Shown here in pieces: positions 10,881-20,384 of a stretch of 64,000 nucleotides of DNA; positions within the stretch are counted from its first letter, which is position 1; every line of letters begins with the position of its first letter. The stretch is taken from NCBI GenBank assembly GCA_024449915.1, contig JAMZAV010006722.1, positions 1 through 64,000 of the forward strand, in the 5' to 3' direction. The stretch comes from Sweltsa coloradensis (lineage: Eukaryota > Arthropoda > Insecta > Plecoptera > Chloroperlidae). The notes under the pieces were generated by a model, which saw only the letters and a program-made list of their open reading frames with translations, did no database searches and was not told the DNA's origin. Position numbers and translations under genes: made by a program.

Positions 10881-11127
10881 ATGGTTCCTCCAGACCAGAC
10901 GCCAACGTTGCTTCCTTCTGGGGCTCAAACAGATGTCGATATCCTGCCTCAGGATCCCGCCACACAACTTGGAAGGTTTCAGGGACTAGGGCTGGTGTGT
11001 CGGTTAGCTGTCCACAGCTGTTGTAGCTCTCGCTGGGTTTCTTTCGAACAAACTCTCATGGGCTCCAAAACATCGAACGCGGGACCCCAAACAAAACTAA
11101 ACCACTATCGGGCAACTTGCTCCAATC
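10881..11127 (+). repeat. 247-bp direct repeat, right copy
   Basis: Partner of 10294-10540, with the same length and about 98 percent identity by eye. Unlike the left copy it continues into unique sequence, CTCGCCCGTCCGTCGACTG. Confidence 0.9.
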
Positions 11128-11637
11128 TCGCCCGTCCGTCGACTGACTCCTCGCGAGGTATTTAAAGCCTCATCTCGCTGAACGCGTACGTGATGTCATC
11201 ATCGACCAATCAGGTTCAACATTCCGTCATCTTTCAGGGGAAATGTAGTCACCCCTACTGTGGTTATGCCAACAGCTGATATCAAGAGTGGCGGTTAACA
11301 TGTAATGCGACAACTGTCGCGTTACAAGTTCATACAACTACTCGGCGACACCACACACAGGCGGACGTGTTTTGTCACTGCACGCAATGTTCTTCTCTTT
11401 ATAAGGGGTACGGTAACATGATGTGGGCGCCACCTGTTTGTGTTTAAGGAGTAATTAGGAACCTCCTGGCTTCGTCTCTGGCATGCTCAGAACTACCCTT
11501 ACCTTTTTCTACTGAGAAAAGCACTTCGGCATGTTGTTTAAAATTTGTATTTTACTCGCCCATCCAAGAGTTTTGGAAAATATGTTACTGCATGTAGCTG
11601 ATGTACAGCCAAACATCATCGAGAATTATATAAGATC
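11128..11637. other. No gene; TATA-like site, hairpin and A/B fragment
   Basis: GAGGTATTTAAAGCC near 11155 looks like a TATA-type box but has no gene in front of it. A near-perfect palindrome with GTAATGCGACA and its complement TGTCGCGTTAC lies at about 11301-11326. CAGGCGGACGTGTTTTGTC near 11357 is a short piece of A/B part B. Confidence 0.5.
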
Positions 11638-11856
11638 GGGGAACCCCTTCCCTTTGACTACCTCCTCGACGGAGACGACCACAACGTGGGGGAACACCTG
11701 CCCTCCCCATACGCTTGTGGCTGGTTCTGTGGCTGGTTCTGACCAGCACAGGCCTGTCCACCCTTGTCCCCCCGCGTCATCCCTTACGTCCCTCCCTTCG
11801 TCTCGATTAGCAAAGTTGCATAAATATGAGACGTAAAGCAATATCCAATCCAATCA
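11638..11856 (+). mobile_element. S-rep, internally rearranged
   Basis: Begins in GGGGAACCCCTTCCCTTTG, lacks the segment with GACGACAAAGACAACACGG, and duplicates GTGGCTGGTTCT. It ends at CCAATCCAATC. Confidence 0.85.
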
Positions 11857-11947
11857 AAAACCGAAATTGAGTTTAAAGTTTTGTGAAAGTGAGCAGGACT
11901 TTCTTTTTGTGTCTCATTGCTTGTCTGTTACTTTATAAATAAATAAT

Positions 11948-12034
11948 AATCCCCCCGCGTCATCCCTTACGTCCCTCCCTTCGTCTCAATTAGCCAAGCT
12001 GCATAAATATGAGACGTTGAGCAATATCCAATCA
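11948..12034 (+). mobile_element. S-rep, short 3' fragment
   Basis: Only the last ~85 bp remain, from CCCCGCGTCATCCC to CCAATCAATTAATCAAT. It is strongly 5' truncated. Confidence 0.85.
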
Positions 12035-12245
12035 ATTAATCAATAAGTGGGAGTGCCTCCACACATTTAGACCTAGTATTCATTATTAATGAATTAAAGT
12101 TCAGCAAAGATTCAGCAAAGATCTTTAGATAGTATTTCAATAACAGCTTGAGAGAGAAAACATGTTGCTGTAATAGCAACAAGAACTAAATTTAGAGTTT
12201 ATTGATTATCATTGATCAGCCTTGACCAAATTTTGTATCTTGATG

Positions 12246-12340
12246 GGCCTTCAAAGTCCAACTCGACACCTTCCCGTGGTTTGGCGTGTGAGTAGGGGAG
12301 TAGCGTATTCCCCAAAACTGAGGGCGAGCTCTGGCGGGTT
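12246..12340 (+). mobile_element. S-rep, 5' fragment
   Basis: Starts GGGCCTTCAAAGTCCAACTC and stops after GGCGAGCTCTGG. The 3' part is lost. It is diverged from its neighbours and probably older. Confidence 0.75.
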
Positions 12341-12378
12341 GGGGTGCATGTTGCAGAGAGAGCTCACGCGCAACTTTT

Positions 12379-12530
12379 TATCACAATTTTTTTCATTCAC
12401 ACAGCCTTACTCATATTTATTTTCTTCTTTAACTTTTTTCTTCTCCATACTTGCCGGCTCTCTCTGCAACAAGCGCCCCACCGTTCCCACCCAGTTTAAC
12501 CCATCCTATCCATCCAACATCCTCACGGGC
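12379..12530 (+). repeat. Direct repeat, left copy of a ~495-bp duplicated unit
   Basis: A ~150-bp segment, from TTATCACAATTTTTTTCATT to CATCCAACATCCTCAC, recurs at 12880-13025. In both places it is followed at once by an S-rep, so the duplicated unit is this segment plus the S-rep. Confidence 0.9.
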
Positions 12531-12877
12531 CATCAAATTCCAACTCGCAACCTTCTCGTGGTTTGGCCCGTGTTTAGGGTAGTTTTACTCCCTGAAACTA
12601 ATGGCGAGCTCTGGGTCGTCGTCGGGGAACTTTCCCCTTCCCTTTACCTTCCTCCCCGACGGCGACGACAATGACAACACGGACGGATGATGACACAGAC
12701 GGAGACGAGCACGACGTGGGGGAACCCCTGCCCTCCCCATATGCTTGTGGCTGGTTCTGACCAGCACAGGCCTGTCCACCCCTTGTCCCCCCGCGTCATC
12801 CCTTACGTCCCTCCCTTCGTCTCGATTAGCCAAGTTGCATAAATATGAGACGTTTAGCAATATCCAATCCAATTCTT
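12531..12877 (+). mobile_element. S-rep, full length
   Basis: GGGCCATCAAATTCC start and GCAATATCCAATCCAAT end, about 347 bp. It forms the second half of the first duplicated unit. Confidence 0.93.
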
Positions 12878-12879
12878 AT

Positions 12880-13025
12880 CACAATTTTCTTCATTCACAC
12901 AGCCTTACTCATATTAATTTTCTTCTTTAACTTTTTTCTTCTCCATACTTGCCGGCTCTCTCTGCAACAAGCGCCCCACCGTTCCCACCCAGTTAAACCC
13001 ATCCTATCCATCCAACATCCTCACG
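12880..13025 (+). repeat. Direct repeat, right copy of the duplicated unit
   Basis: Second copy of the 12379-12530 segment, differing by a few substitutions and small T-run length changes. Confidence 0.9.
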
Positions 13026-13391
13026 GGCCATCAAATTCCAACTCGCAACCTTCTCGTGGTTTAGCCCGTGTTTAGGGGAGTTTTACTCCCTGAAACTAAT
13101 GGCGAGCTCTACGTAAAGCAATATCCAATCAATCTGGGTCGTCGTCGGGGAACCCCTTCCCTTTGACTACCTCCCCGACGGCGACGACAGAGACAACACG
13201 GACGGATGATGACACAGACGGAGACGACCACGACGTAGGGGAACCCCTGCCCTCCCCATATGCTTGTGGCCGGTTCTGACCAGTACAGGCCTGTCCACCC
13301 CTTGTCCCCCCGAGTCAACCCTTACGTCCCTCCCTTCGTCTCGATTAGCCAGGTTGCATAAATATGAGACGTAAAGCAATATTCAATCAAA
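13026..13391 (+). mobile_element. S-rep, full length with a nested 3'-end micro-insertion
   Basis: Full S-rep homology, but at 13111-13133 the sequence ACGTAAAGCAATATCCAATC plus three bases is inserted between GGCGAGCTCT and CTGGGTCGTC. That insert is the last ~23 bp of the S-rep itself. Confidence 0.9.
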
Positions 13392-13393
13392 AT

Positions 13394-13634
13394 TCCCCTT
13401 CCCTTAACCTTCCTCCCCGACGGCGACGACAATGACAACACGGACGGATGAGACGCAGACGGAGACGACCACGACGTGGGGGAACCCATGCCCTCCCCAT
13501 ATGCTTGTGGCTGGTTCTGACTAGCACAGGCCTGTCCACCCCTTGTCCCCCCGCGTCACTCCTTACGTCCCTCCCTTCGTCTTGATTAGCCAAAATGCAT
13601 AAATATGAGACGTTAAGCAATATCCAATCAATTA
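13394..13634 (+). mobile_element. S-rep, 5' truncated
   Basis: Abuts the tail of the previous copy and starts at CCCCTTCCCTTAACC. It ends CCAATCAATTAAATAG and has the same orientation as its neighbours. Confidence 0.88.
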
Positions 13635-14306
13635 AATAGTTTAAAAAGTGCGGGAAGTACGAATTATTTAATTTGGGAAATTTCGTTTCTATTCACACCA
13701 CCGTTTGTGCATGTGGGATTTCCTCCATTCTATTTTAGGCCTATATAGTCAAAGCAATGAAATAGGTACTTATGAGAAACTTAAAAATTTTCAGTTTCTT
13801 CTTCAGTAATAAATGTATCTGTTTTTCCTCCTGCCTCTATTGATAGTATTTAAATTATTTAAACTTACGCTTGGGCACGTGGCCCGCCTTGTGGAACTGG
13901 GGCAGGGGCAGTGTCCATTCTTGAGTACGGATGTACGCTCCCCTTCCCCTTTCCCTTCCCCTTCACTGAATCTGCGTACGACTGGTTGTCATCTGGAAAA
14001 TTTATAAAAACATAATCTTGTTAAGTAAATTGCTTCTTCCATTATAGATGTATTGCTGTAATTAAATTTACAGGTGTATGTCACATGCATTTTTTATTGC
14101 TTGCCTGGCCAGTGTATCTTTCTCTTACGGATGACTGAAATGTTAGCTAAATCAAAGATGGTCTTAAATATAACAGGAAAATATATTTAAATTTGTTTAG
14201 GCTGGACCAAACGTCCGTGTCAGCCGTCAGGCGACAGACATTATGTGGAAATTTTGGGATAATAATAATGTAAACACTGAGTGAACTGAATTTCGAGCGC
14301 TAATTT
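13635..14306. other. No recognised gene
   Basis: AT-rich sequence. A purine-poor tract CCCCTTCCCCTTTCCCTTCC lies near 13940. No coding or RNA signal was found. Confidence 0.4.
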
Positions 14307-14570
14307 TTATATTGTTTCATCAAATGCGTTAATGACATCGACTGACGGTTCAAATGCGAGTGCAGTTAGCATTCTTATTTGCAATGCAAACTCTCCGTCA
14401 TTCACGTATCGTTCAAAGATAGCACAATGAGTTTGTATTTGGCGCCAAACACACTGGCTGAAATGAAAGTGACACCCTCTCAGCTTAACGAGGTTAAACT
14501 CTGCCTTGTAGGCGTTCAGGGCAGCCCGTTCAAAATCACCATTAACTGAGGTTGGGTTAAAGTTTGGCAC
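14307..14570 (-). pseudogene. MULE-type transposase fragment
   Basis: An 87-codon frame reads VNGDFERAALNAYKAEFN, then LRGCHFHFSQCVWRQIQ and YVNDGEFALQIRMLTALAF. This matches the region after the second catalytic Asp in Mutator-like transposases, with a DFE..A motif and a GC.FHF.Q motif. The upstream catalytic part would lie to the right but is replaced there by an inverted-repeat element at 14577, so that insertion may have split the gene. Confidence 0.8.
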
Positions 14571-14576
14571 TAATGC

Positions 14577-15342
14577 TATAGGGAACCTAAGTGGGCGTTG
14601 TCCGGTTCTCTCCGGTCAGCATGGTATAGGCGATTAACCCGTGCTAAATGTTTCGTAAGCGATAGCGCGAGAACCAGACCACGGACCGGAATTATATTCA
14701 TACTGTAAGAAAATATAATCTTTCCTCTTTGCGTGGATATACATAACTCTGCTCTATCACAAATATTAATTACATTTGTTTTGAGTTGAAGTGAACTCTA
14801 CATTTACACTGTTGCCAAACCTTCCAAACTGCTCATGAAAAAGCACGTAAAAACATTTTGTCCGTAGCATCAGCATAACATTTGGTATCCGACTTGCTTT
14901 GTGGCTACTGTGAGGTCACTGGGTTGTACTAGATTATACATTACTAATAAAATATCCTTTAATGTGCCAACAAACTCTTGAATGCGAAGTACATTTAGCA
15001 ACCATGGACAGGCGCGTGGTATGCGAGGATGCCACAGCTGCACACAACGTGGCTGCGTCTCGCTTAGGTTGCCGCTCAGACCGAGTACATTTGCGACAGC
15101 GCGCAAACATGGGTCAATTTAACTCATAATAGTTTGAATTTAGGAAGCGTCATCGAGCAAAGTAGAATGCCATCATCTTCATCACAAAATCATGCATCTT
15201 GCGATGGTATTGGTTTAGATTTCTTTTGCGCGAGTCAAAAGATACGGCGAGTTACATTTTCGTACCATGCTAATTCTTATGGGCGCTGAGACCAGAGAGA
15301 ACCAATTTCCTTCCCGCCTTCAAAACTTAGGTTCCCTATACT
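14577..15342. mobile_element. Non-autonomous inverted-repeat element
   Basis: The left end TATAGGGAACCTAAGT is matched in reverse complement by ACTTAGGTTCCCTATA at the right end (about 15327-15342). Both ends also share a GGTTCTCTC..GGTC block a few tens of bases inside and a GCATGGTA block further in. The interior is ~0.7 kb with only a 78-codon frame of no known family. TATA at both borders could be a TA or TATA target duplication. This resembles a MITE, but the superfamily is not decided. Confidence 0.75.
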
Positions 15343-15349
15343 AGCACAC

Positions 15350-16800
15350 TACCTCCCCGACGGCGACGACAATGACAACACGGACGGATGATGAAACAGA
15401 CGGAGAAGACCACGACGTGGGGGAACCCCTGCCCTCCCCACACGCTTGTGGCTGGTTCTGGCCAGCACAGGCCTGTCCACCCCTTGTACCCCCGCGTGAC
15501 CCCCTTTCGTCCCTCACTTCGTCTCATGCTTAATTACATCGCCTCATTAAAAGGATCTCCTACAAACCCCACCTATAAAGCGGTTTTCGACCCTCCATTT
15601 CAAAATCGGTATGAAGTTCGCCTGAAGGCCTCGAAACCGGTGGGCATCCGCTCTCTGGAACTACTACAGGCCTTAAACATTACACTTCCCCTGGTTTTCT
15701 ATCAATCAAATGGGGCAATCCCACCTTGGACACTTAACAAACCATGCTGCATAACACAGCTCTCAAAACACAAAAAGGCCACCACATCAAACATACAATA
15801 TCAAGCACTATTCAATGAAATCCGATACAACTACAATGATTTCAGAAATATTTTTACAGACGGTTCAAAAGTGAACAATTCAGCCGGCTCTGCCTTTACA
15901 ACGGAGAGCAACAACTTCAACTTTAAACTTCATTCCACATACAGCGTCTACAATGCAGAACTGTTTGCAATTCTACAAAGCCTCCTGTTTGCTCTTGATA
16001 GTAAGGACTCCAAATTCTTAGTGTGCACTAATTCTTTAAGTTCACTAGAGGCTATTTGCCAAATTTACACTTCACACCCATTAATTAATAAAATACGCCT
16101 AATATTGTCGAAACTTGCTGCAAATCAAAAATCAACAGTTTTTTGTTGGGTCCCTGGTCATTCTGGTATTTTAGGATATGATGTCGCCGACCAAAGTGCC
16201 AAAGAAGCAGGTTACAAAACACAAGTTGATTGCCATTTAGTTGTAACGCCAGATCTAAAAGCATTCTTCAAACTCAAACTTAAAGAAAAGTGGTGCAAAG
16301 AATGGCATATCATGCAAATTAACAAGCTTCGTGAAATAAAAGACGATGTAACACCCTGGATCTCTTCAAGGCGCTCTTCTCGACGCGAAGAGGTTGTTCT
16401 GACCCGTCTACGCATTGGACACACACATCTCACTCAAGGATACCTTCTAAGAGGCGAAGATCCACCCCTATGTGAGCAGTGTGGTGAGATTTTAACTGTT
16501 AAGCACATTTTAGTAGAATGTCCCCAACACATGGACGAGAGGAATAATTTTAAACTAAAACCTTATTTAAAAGAAATTTTATCTGATGAATCTGGAATAT
16601 AATATGTTTTTAAATATCTGAAATCAACAAAGCTGTATAATACAATTAAAAAATTACACATCACTCTAAAAGAGAATACGGGCACTAATAACCTAAGTGT
16701 TGTGTGCCCTTAAACCCTAATAACTAACCACTTCGTCTCGATTAGCCAAAGTGCATAAATATGAGACGTTATGCAATATCCAATCAATCAATCAATCAAT
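15350..16800 (+). mobile_element. S-rep, 5' truncated and split by an I-type LINE
   Basis: The S-rep occupies 15350-15525, starting ACTACCTCCCCGACGG, and resumes at 16729 to end at the (CAAT)n tail by 16800. The LINE at 15526-16728 lies between and is flanked by an 11-bp duplication of S-rep sequence. Confidence 0.92.
15526..16728 (+). pseudogene. I-superfamily LINE, 3' end with RNase H
   Basis: A 5'-truncated LINE. Its frame is fused by chance to S-rep sequence, so the long open frame at 15388-16602 is a chimera. From ~15530 it encodes the end of ORF2. The RNase H domain has FTDGSK, AELFAIL, CTNSLSS and VPGHSGILGYDVADQSA. In active relatives the third motif has Asp, but here it is Asn, so the catalytic set is incomplete. 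A C-terminal knuckle follows: CEQCGE, then H-ILVEC. The 3' UTR ends in CCCTAATAACTAAC, a (TAAC)n tail. CACTTCGTCTC at 15515-15525 and 16729-16739 is the target duplication. Confidence 0.92.
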
Positions 16801-16830
16801 CCAAGATTTCTTACCATTTCGTTTACTTCT

Positions 16831-18165
16831 GGGCCCGGATCCACAAAGGGGAGTTAACCGAAATCGGAGTTAAATTTAGGAGTAAGCCGTACTTTACTCC
16901 CAATTCGGTATCCACAAAAGAGAGTAGAGCAATTTTCGGAGTTATTTAGCTCCCAAATTTAACTCCTGCTTTTTATTAGGAGTTAAAATATTCAAAATGG
17001 CCGACCGTCACCACCTCAGATCTTTGATGATGAATTTTTACTAAATATCAATATTATTTTGATTTTACATTCAAATTTACAATGACAAATTTGTATTTTG
17101 CGTGTTACAACTATTCCCGCGTTTGGAATACAAGTAACATCCCGCGCTGTTTCAGGTTAGGTTAGGCCTATCGATCGGCACGGACATTTGTTTGTAAACA
17201 AGACGTCGCAAGATGTCTTGGCCAGTAGGCCTAGACCGACTGCCGAGGCTTTGACATCAAAATACTGGTTTATTTTCACTGTCAGTCTATCAAAATATGT
17301 TACGGTTTGTTTGAGGCACTAGACAGTACATCTACAGACGAATTTTGACGTGGTTTTGCCAAGAGATTGTCCAGTTGCTGGTCGAAGTAGGGTTAGGGTA
17401 GGCCTAGGCCTGGCCCCTACCCAGTGAGAGATGCTGGGTGCTGGCCCAATCGTCAGATTTGAATAAGGTAGGCCCTGAGTCTGAGATTGAATAATCTAAG
17501 GCCCAGTGCTTTTCCCTAGTCCGTATAGGCCTAGCCTTGGCCTAGGCGCTAGGCCCTAGGCTATCCTAGGGTCTGTGGTAGGCCTAGGCCCTAGGGCCGT
17601 GGGATAGGACTAAACGAAGTTTTCAAACGCTTTGCTAGGCCTGAGCCTAAGCAACAAACTCTTGGGTCTAGGCTTAGCCTAGCCAAGCCTTTTGTTAGGT
17701 CTACCAGACTCTAGGCCATGCTTGGCCTTGTGTCGGGCTAGGGCCAAGGTCCTAGGCCTACAGGTTTAACCTCAAAATGTGAAGGCAGGTCTTGTAGGGT
17801 CTAGCGGATAGGCTAGCCTAGTCTTACTCTAGACCTAAGCCTACAAAGTCTTCTACAGCAGTTGGCTTTTAAAATTATTATGATGATTTGAAATTCGTTC
17901 CAAAACAAGTTTTTAATAAAACTCTTCTCTATTGGTTTCAATATGGAAGCTGTGTTCTCATTGGCTCAATTCCATGACGTAATCTATGACGTCATCACTA
18001 GTGGGAGCTATTTTACTTCCGTCTTACTCCAAACTTAACTCCGCTTTGTGGATTCGGAAATCGGAGTTAAAAGTCGAACTAAATTTTGGTAGTTAGACAG
18101 GAGTAAAAAATGGGAGTTAAATGGATTTAACTCCGAAAATTAACTCCTCTTTGTGGATCCGGGCC
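16831..18165. mobile_element. Non-autonomous element with GGATCCACAAAG inverted repeats
   Basis: The left end GGGCCCGGATCCACAAAG is matched in inverse by CTTTGTGGATCCGGGCCC at the right end, followed inside by GGAGTTAA on both sides. Several more GGAGTTAA and TTAACTCC copies lie subterminally, including inner pairs with ATCCACAAA. Length is ~1.33 kb. The interior has no transposase and includes a GGCCTA-rich block at 17390-17860. The design recalls PIF/Harbinger-type non-autonomous elements. No clean target duplication is visible, so the class is inferred. Confidence 0.8.
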
Positions 18166-18289
18166 CTGAAGTCATGGCTTTAGTTTTAGTGTGCTTTTTT
18201 TTCTTTGTGGCTGGAAAAAATTTATTATATGGAATGGCAAAACTTGAAAGTGCTGATGTTGGGGTACTAAAAGTTAAAAGAAAAAAAAA

Positions 18290-18417
18290 AAAAAAAAAAC
18301 ACAAAACAACACAACTGTACAATAAGATTTAAAAACAACATGCCATTATATAAGAGAATACGGGCACTGATAACCTTAGTGTTGTGTGCCCTTAAACCCT
18401 AATAACTAACTAACTAA
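18290..18417 (+). mobile_element. I-type LINE, 3' UTR fragment
   Basis: About 120 bp matching the 3' end of the 15.5-kb LINE (GGGCACTGATAACCTTAGTG ... AACTAACTAACTAA). It is severely 5' truncated and keeps three TAAC units. Confidence 0.85.
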
Positions 18418-18777
18418 AAGTTGACGTAAATGGTTGCTGTGGGTCCAAAATTGTAGGCGTCGTCAAAACAGCTGTTTGGGTCTCGCAAATCACGTCTCTT
18501 ACTGAATCTTTCTAAAAAATATCTCACACCAATATACTCCTGCCTATTGCATTGGCAATTTATCTACATATACCTAATCTAAATATAAAAAATAATTACC
18601 AATTCAATATGACCTTTACTGCAGAAAAAAGTAAACTACCTAATGAGGATTGATACAATAAACTTGTGTACATATAATTTGAAAACAACCCTCCTCCTGC
18701 ACTGTCCTCTCGCTTGACTAGGCTAGCCTATTTCCAACAATAGTGAACAATACCTGTGGGTACCTTTGAACTAAATC
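18418..18777. other. No recognised gene
   Basis: AT-rich spacer between the LINE tail and the DDE transposase exon. No motif was seen. Confidence 0.4.
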
Positions 18778-19400
18778 CTAAAATTTATCAATATCAAGAA
18801 TAGGGTTTTGCATATTTACTAAGCCTGTAACAACTGTGATTATCTCATCTGCATAAGCTACAAGGTTCCATGACAGTTGGGTGCTAAGGATCTTATACAT
18901 TTTAATTCTTTGAATTGAACGTTTGACATGAACACGGGCTTGTGCAATGTCAGCTGTACGTTGGCCCTCAAAAACAGAAAACTGTTTAGCTTTACCTAAA
19001 AATGGTGGTCGAATTAGCTTAATGCCTTTCATAGCACATTCATGTTCGACCAAGAAGCCTTTATCACTCATAATTGATCAACATGAGGAATAGGCCTAAG
19101 CTTGTTCATCAAGTCTGATTGTAGATAAATTGCCTTGTCGGATGCTTTCCCCCCATATCTAGCACTACAAAATGTAATGAGCCCTTCTGGAGCAACACCT
19201 ACCATAAATTTCACAGTGTTTCTGCCTTTGTAATGTGACCAAGTACTGATTCTGCAATTGATGCATGCTGGAGCTTCAATTGCACACTCTGTACAGTCTA
19301 GAACTATTCTAGTGTTGCGGAATTTTTAAAACATTTTGGCATGTTGTCCACAATATCTAGTTTTTCTGGCCAAATTATCATTTCTTTAATGAGCTAGATA
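18778..19400 (-). pseudogene. THAP-linked DDE_4-type transposase, catalytic part
   Basis: Reading leftward from ~19400: WPEKLDIVDNMPKCF, a shift, then IVLDCTECAIEAPACI (first Asp), WSHYKGRNTVKFMVGVAPE and SARYGGKASDKAIYL. After another shift come MSDKGFLVEHECAMKGIKL (second Asp) and the tail RIKMYKILSTQ ... YADEIITVVTGLVNMQNPIL. This is the DDE_4 layout found with N-terminal THAP domains in ISL2EU-type elements. The terminal ~97 codons are uninterrupted, but two frameshifts break the upstream part. A THAP exon on the same strand at 23.6-23.8 kb may be its 5' end. Confidence 0.85.
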
Positions 19401-19539
19401 ACATTTTTAAAGTTAAATGGAAATAGTTAATGGCTATTGTTATCGAAACACCAAATATAACATAAATGCACGAAAAGCTCTAATTAAGCTTAATTTTAAC
19501 CCTGGTTATAGCAATACGCTCAGTGACGTCGAGATGGAA

Positions 19540-19848
19540 AGAGTCGCTTTCATAATCTTGGGAGCATTTCGGCAGCTTGGCTTAGTTGTTCTAGTTGGAG
19601 TAATGTTCCTATACCTGTCAGTGCTGCATCACTATGGATCATGGAGATGAAGGTGGTCTTCTGTTGAGGAATCATGGATGATACTTAGACAGCAATGTCA
19701 GCATAGGTTTTGGCATGTTCCCCGATAGCTTCGCATGACTTGGCCTGGCTACCGAAGGCATTCCGCAGTTCCATTAAGGCTTCTACTGCAATTTCATGAG
19801 GTGATTTGTTGAGTAGATCAGCGCCAGCACACCCTGCCGAACATTCCC
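19540..19848 (-). other. Possible exon, unrecognised
   Basis: A strong acceptor (TGTTTTTTCAG) at 19849-19859 opens a frame starting ECSAGCAGADLLNKSPHEIA and LMELRNAFGSQAKSCEAIGE. One in-frame TAA lies near 19678, after which SMIPQQKTTFISMIHSDAAL continues to a GT near 19620. The domain is not one I recognise. It lies between the DDE part and the THAP exon on the same strand, but belonging to that gene is only a guess. Confidence 0.4.
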
Positions 19849-19859
19849 TGAAAAAACAT

Positions 19860-20384
19860 AACACATTGTAATACAGGTATGTGCAGACTTCATGATGAAA
19901 TAGGACCAGGAACCTAGGCTACCATTTCCCATTCTTGTTCGAAAGGTCGACATACAATATCCCTAATAGATGTAGACCTTCCGACCTAACCTTAGTCGTG
20001 AGCCGAGTAAAACTCCAGACTAATTGATTTCTTTATAAATGCGAATATGCATATCGTTAAATTCCTACAAAGGGGAACGTAGAGAAATTTGGAACAAATT
20101 TATACATTGTCCTAGGCCTATGACCTAAATTTAACCATAACTGAAAAGATATAGGCCTACTGTAAATGGTTAAGTGCTATCACATAGACCTACACATATT
20201 GGCTTTCAAAATAGGCCCTCAGGCAAAATTAATTATTTGGCATTTTTGTGTTTTTTTTTTTTAGGTAAGATTCAAATTGTTGTAAACTTTGTGTTTTCCA
20301 TTTAACACAAAATTGTAATTATTGTCCTACATTGCAAGACACCACAAGGTATGATATTAACTTTAAAACATATTTGCATAAACC
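19860..20384. other. No recognised gene
   Basis: AT-rich, with GGCCTA motifs and a T-run at 20253. It reads like intron or spacer. Confidence 0.4.

Noticed and set aside
11150..11170. Promoter at GAGGTATTTAAAGCC
   Set aside because: TATA-like word only, with no downstream gene or other promoter element.
15388..15525. Start of the 404-codon frame as a native N-terminus
   Set aside because: The first 46 codons are S-rep sequence. The LINE begins at 15526.
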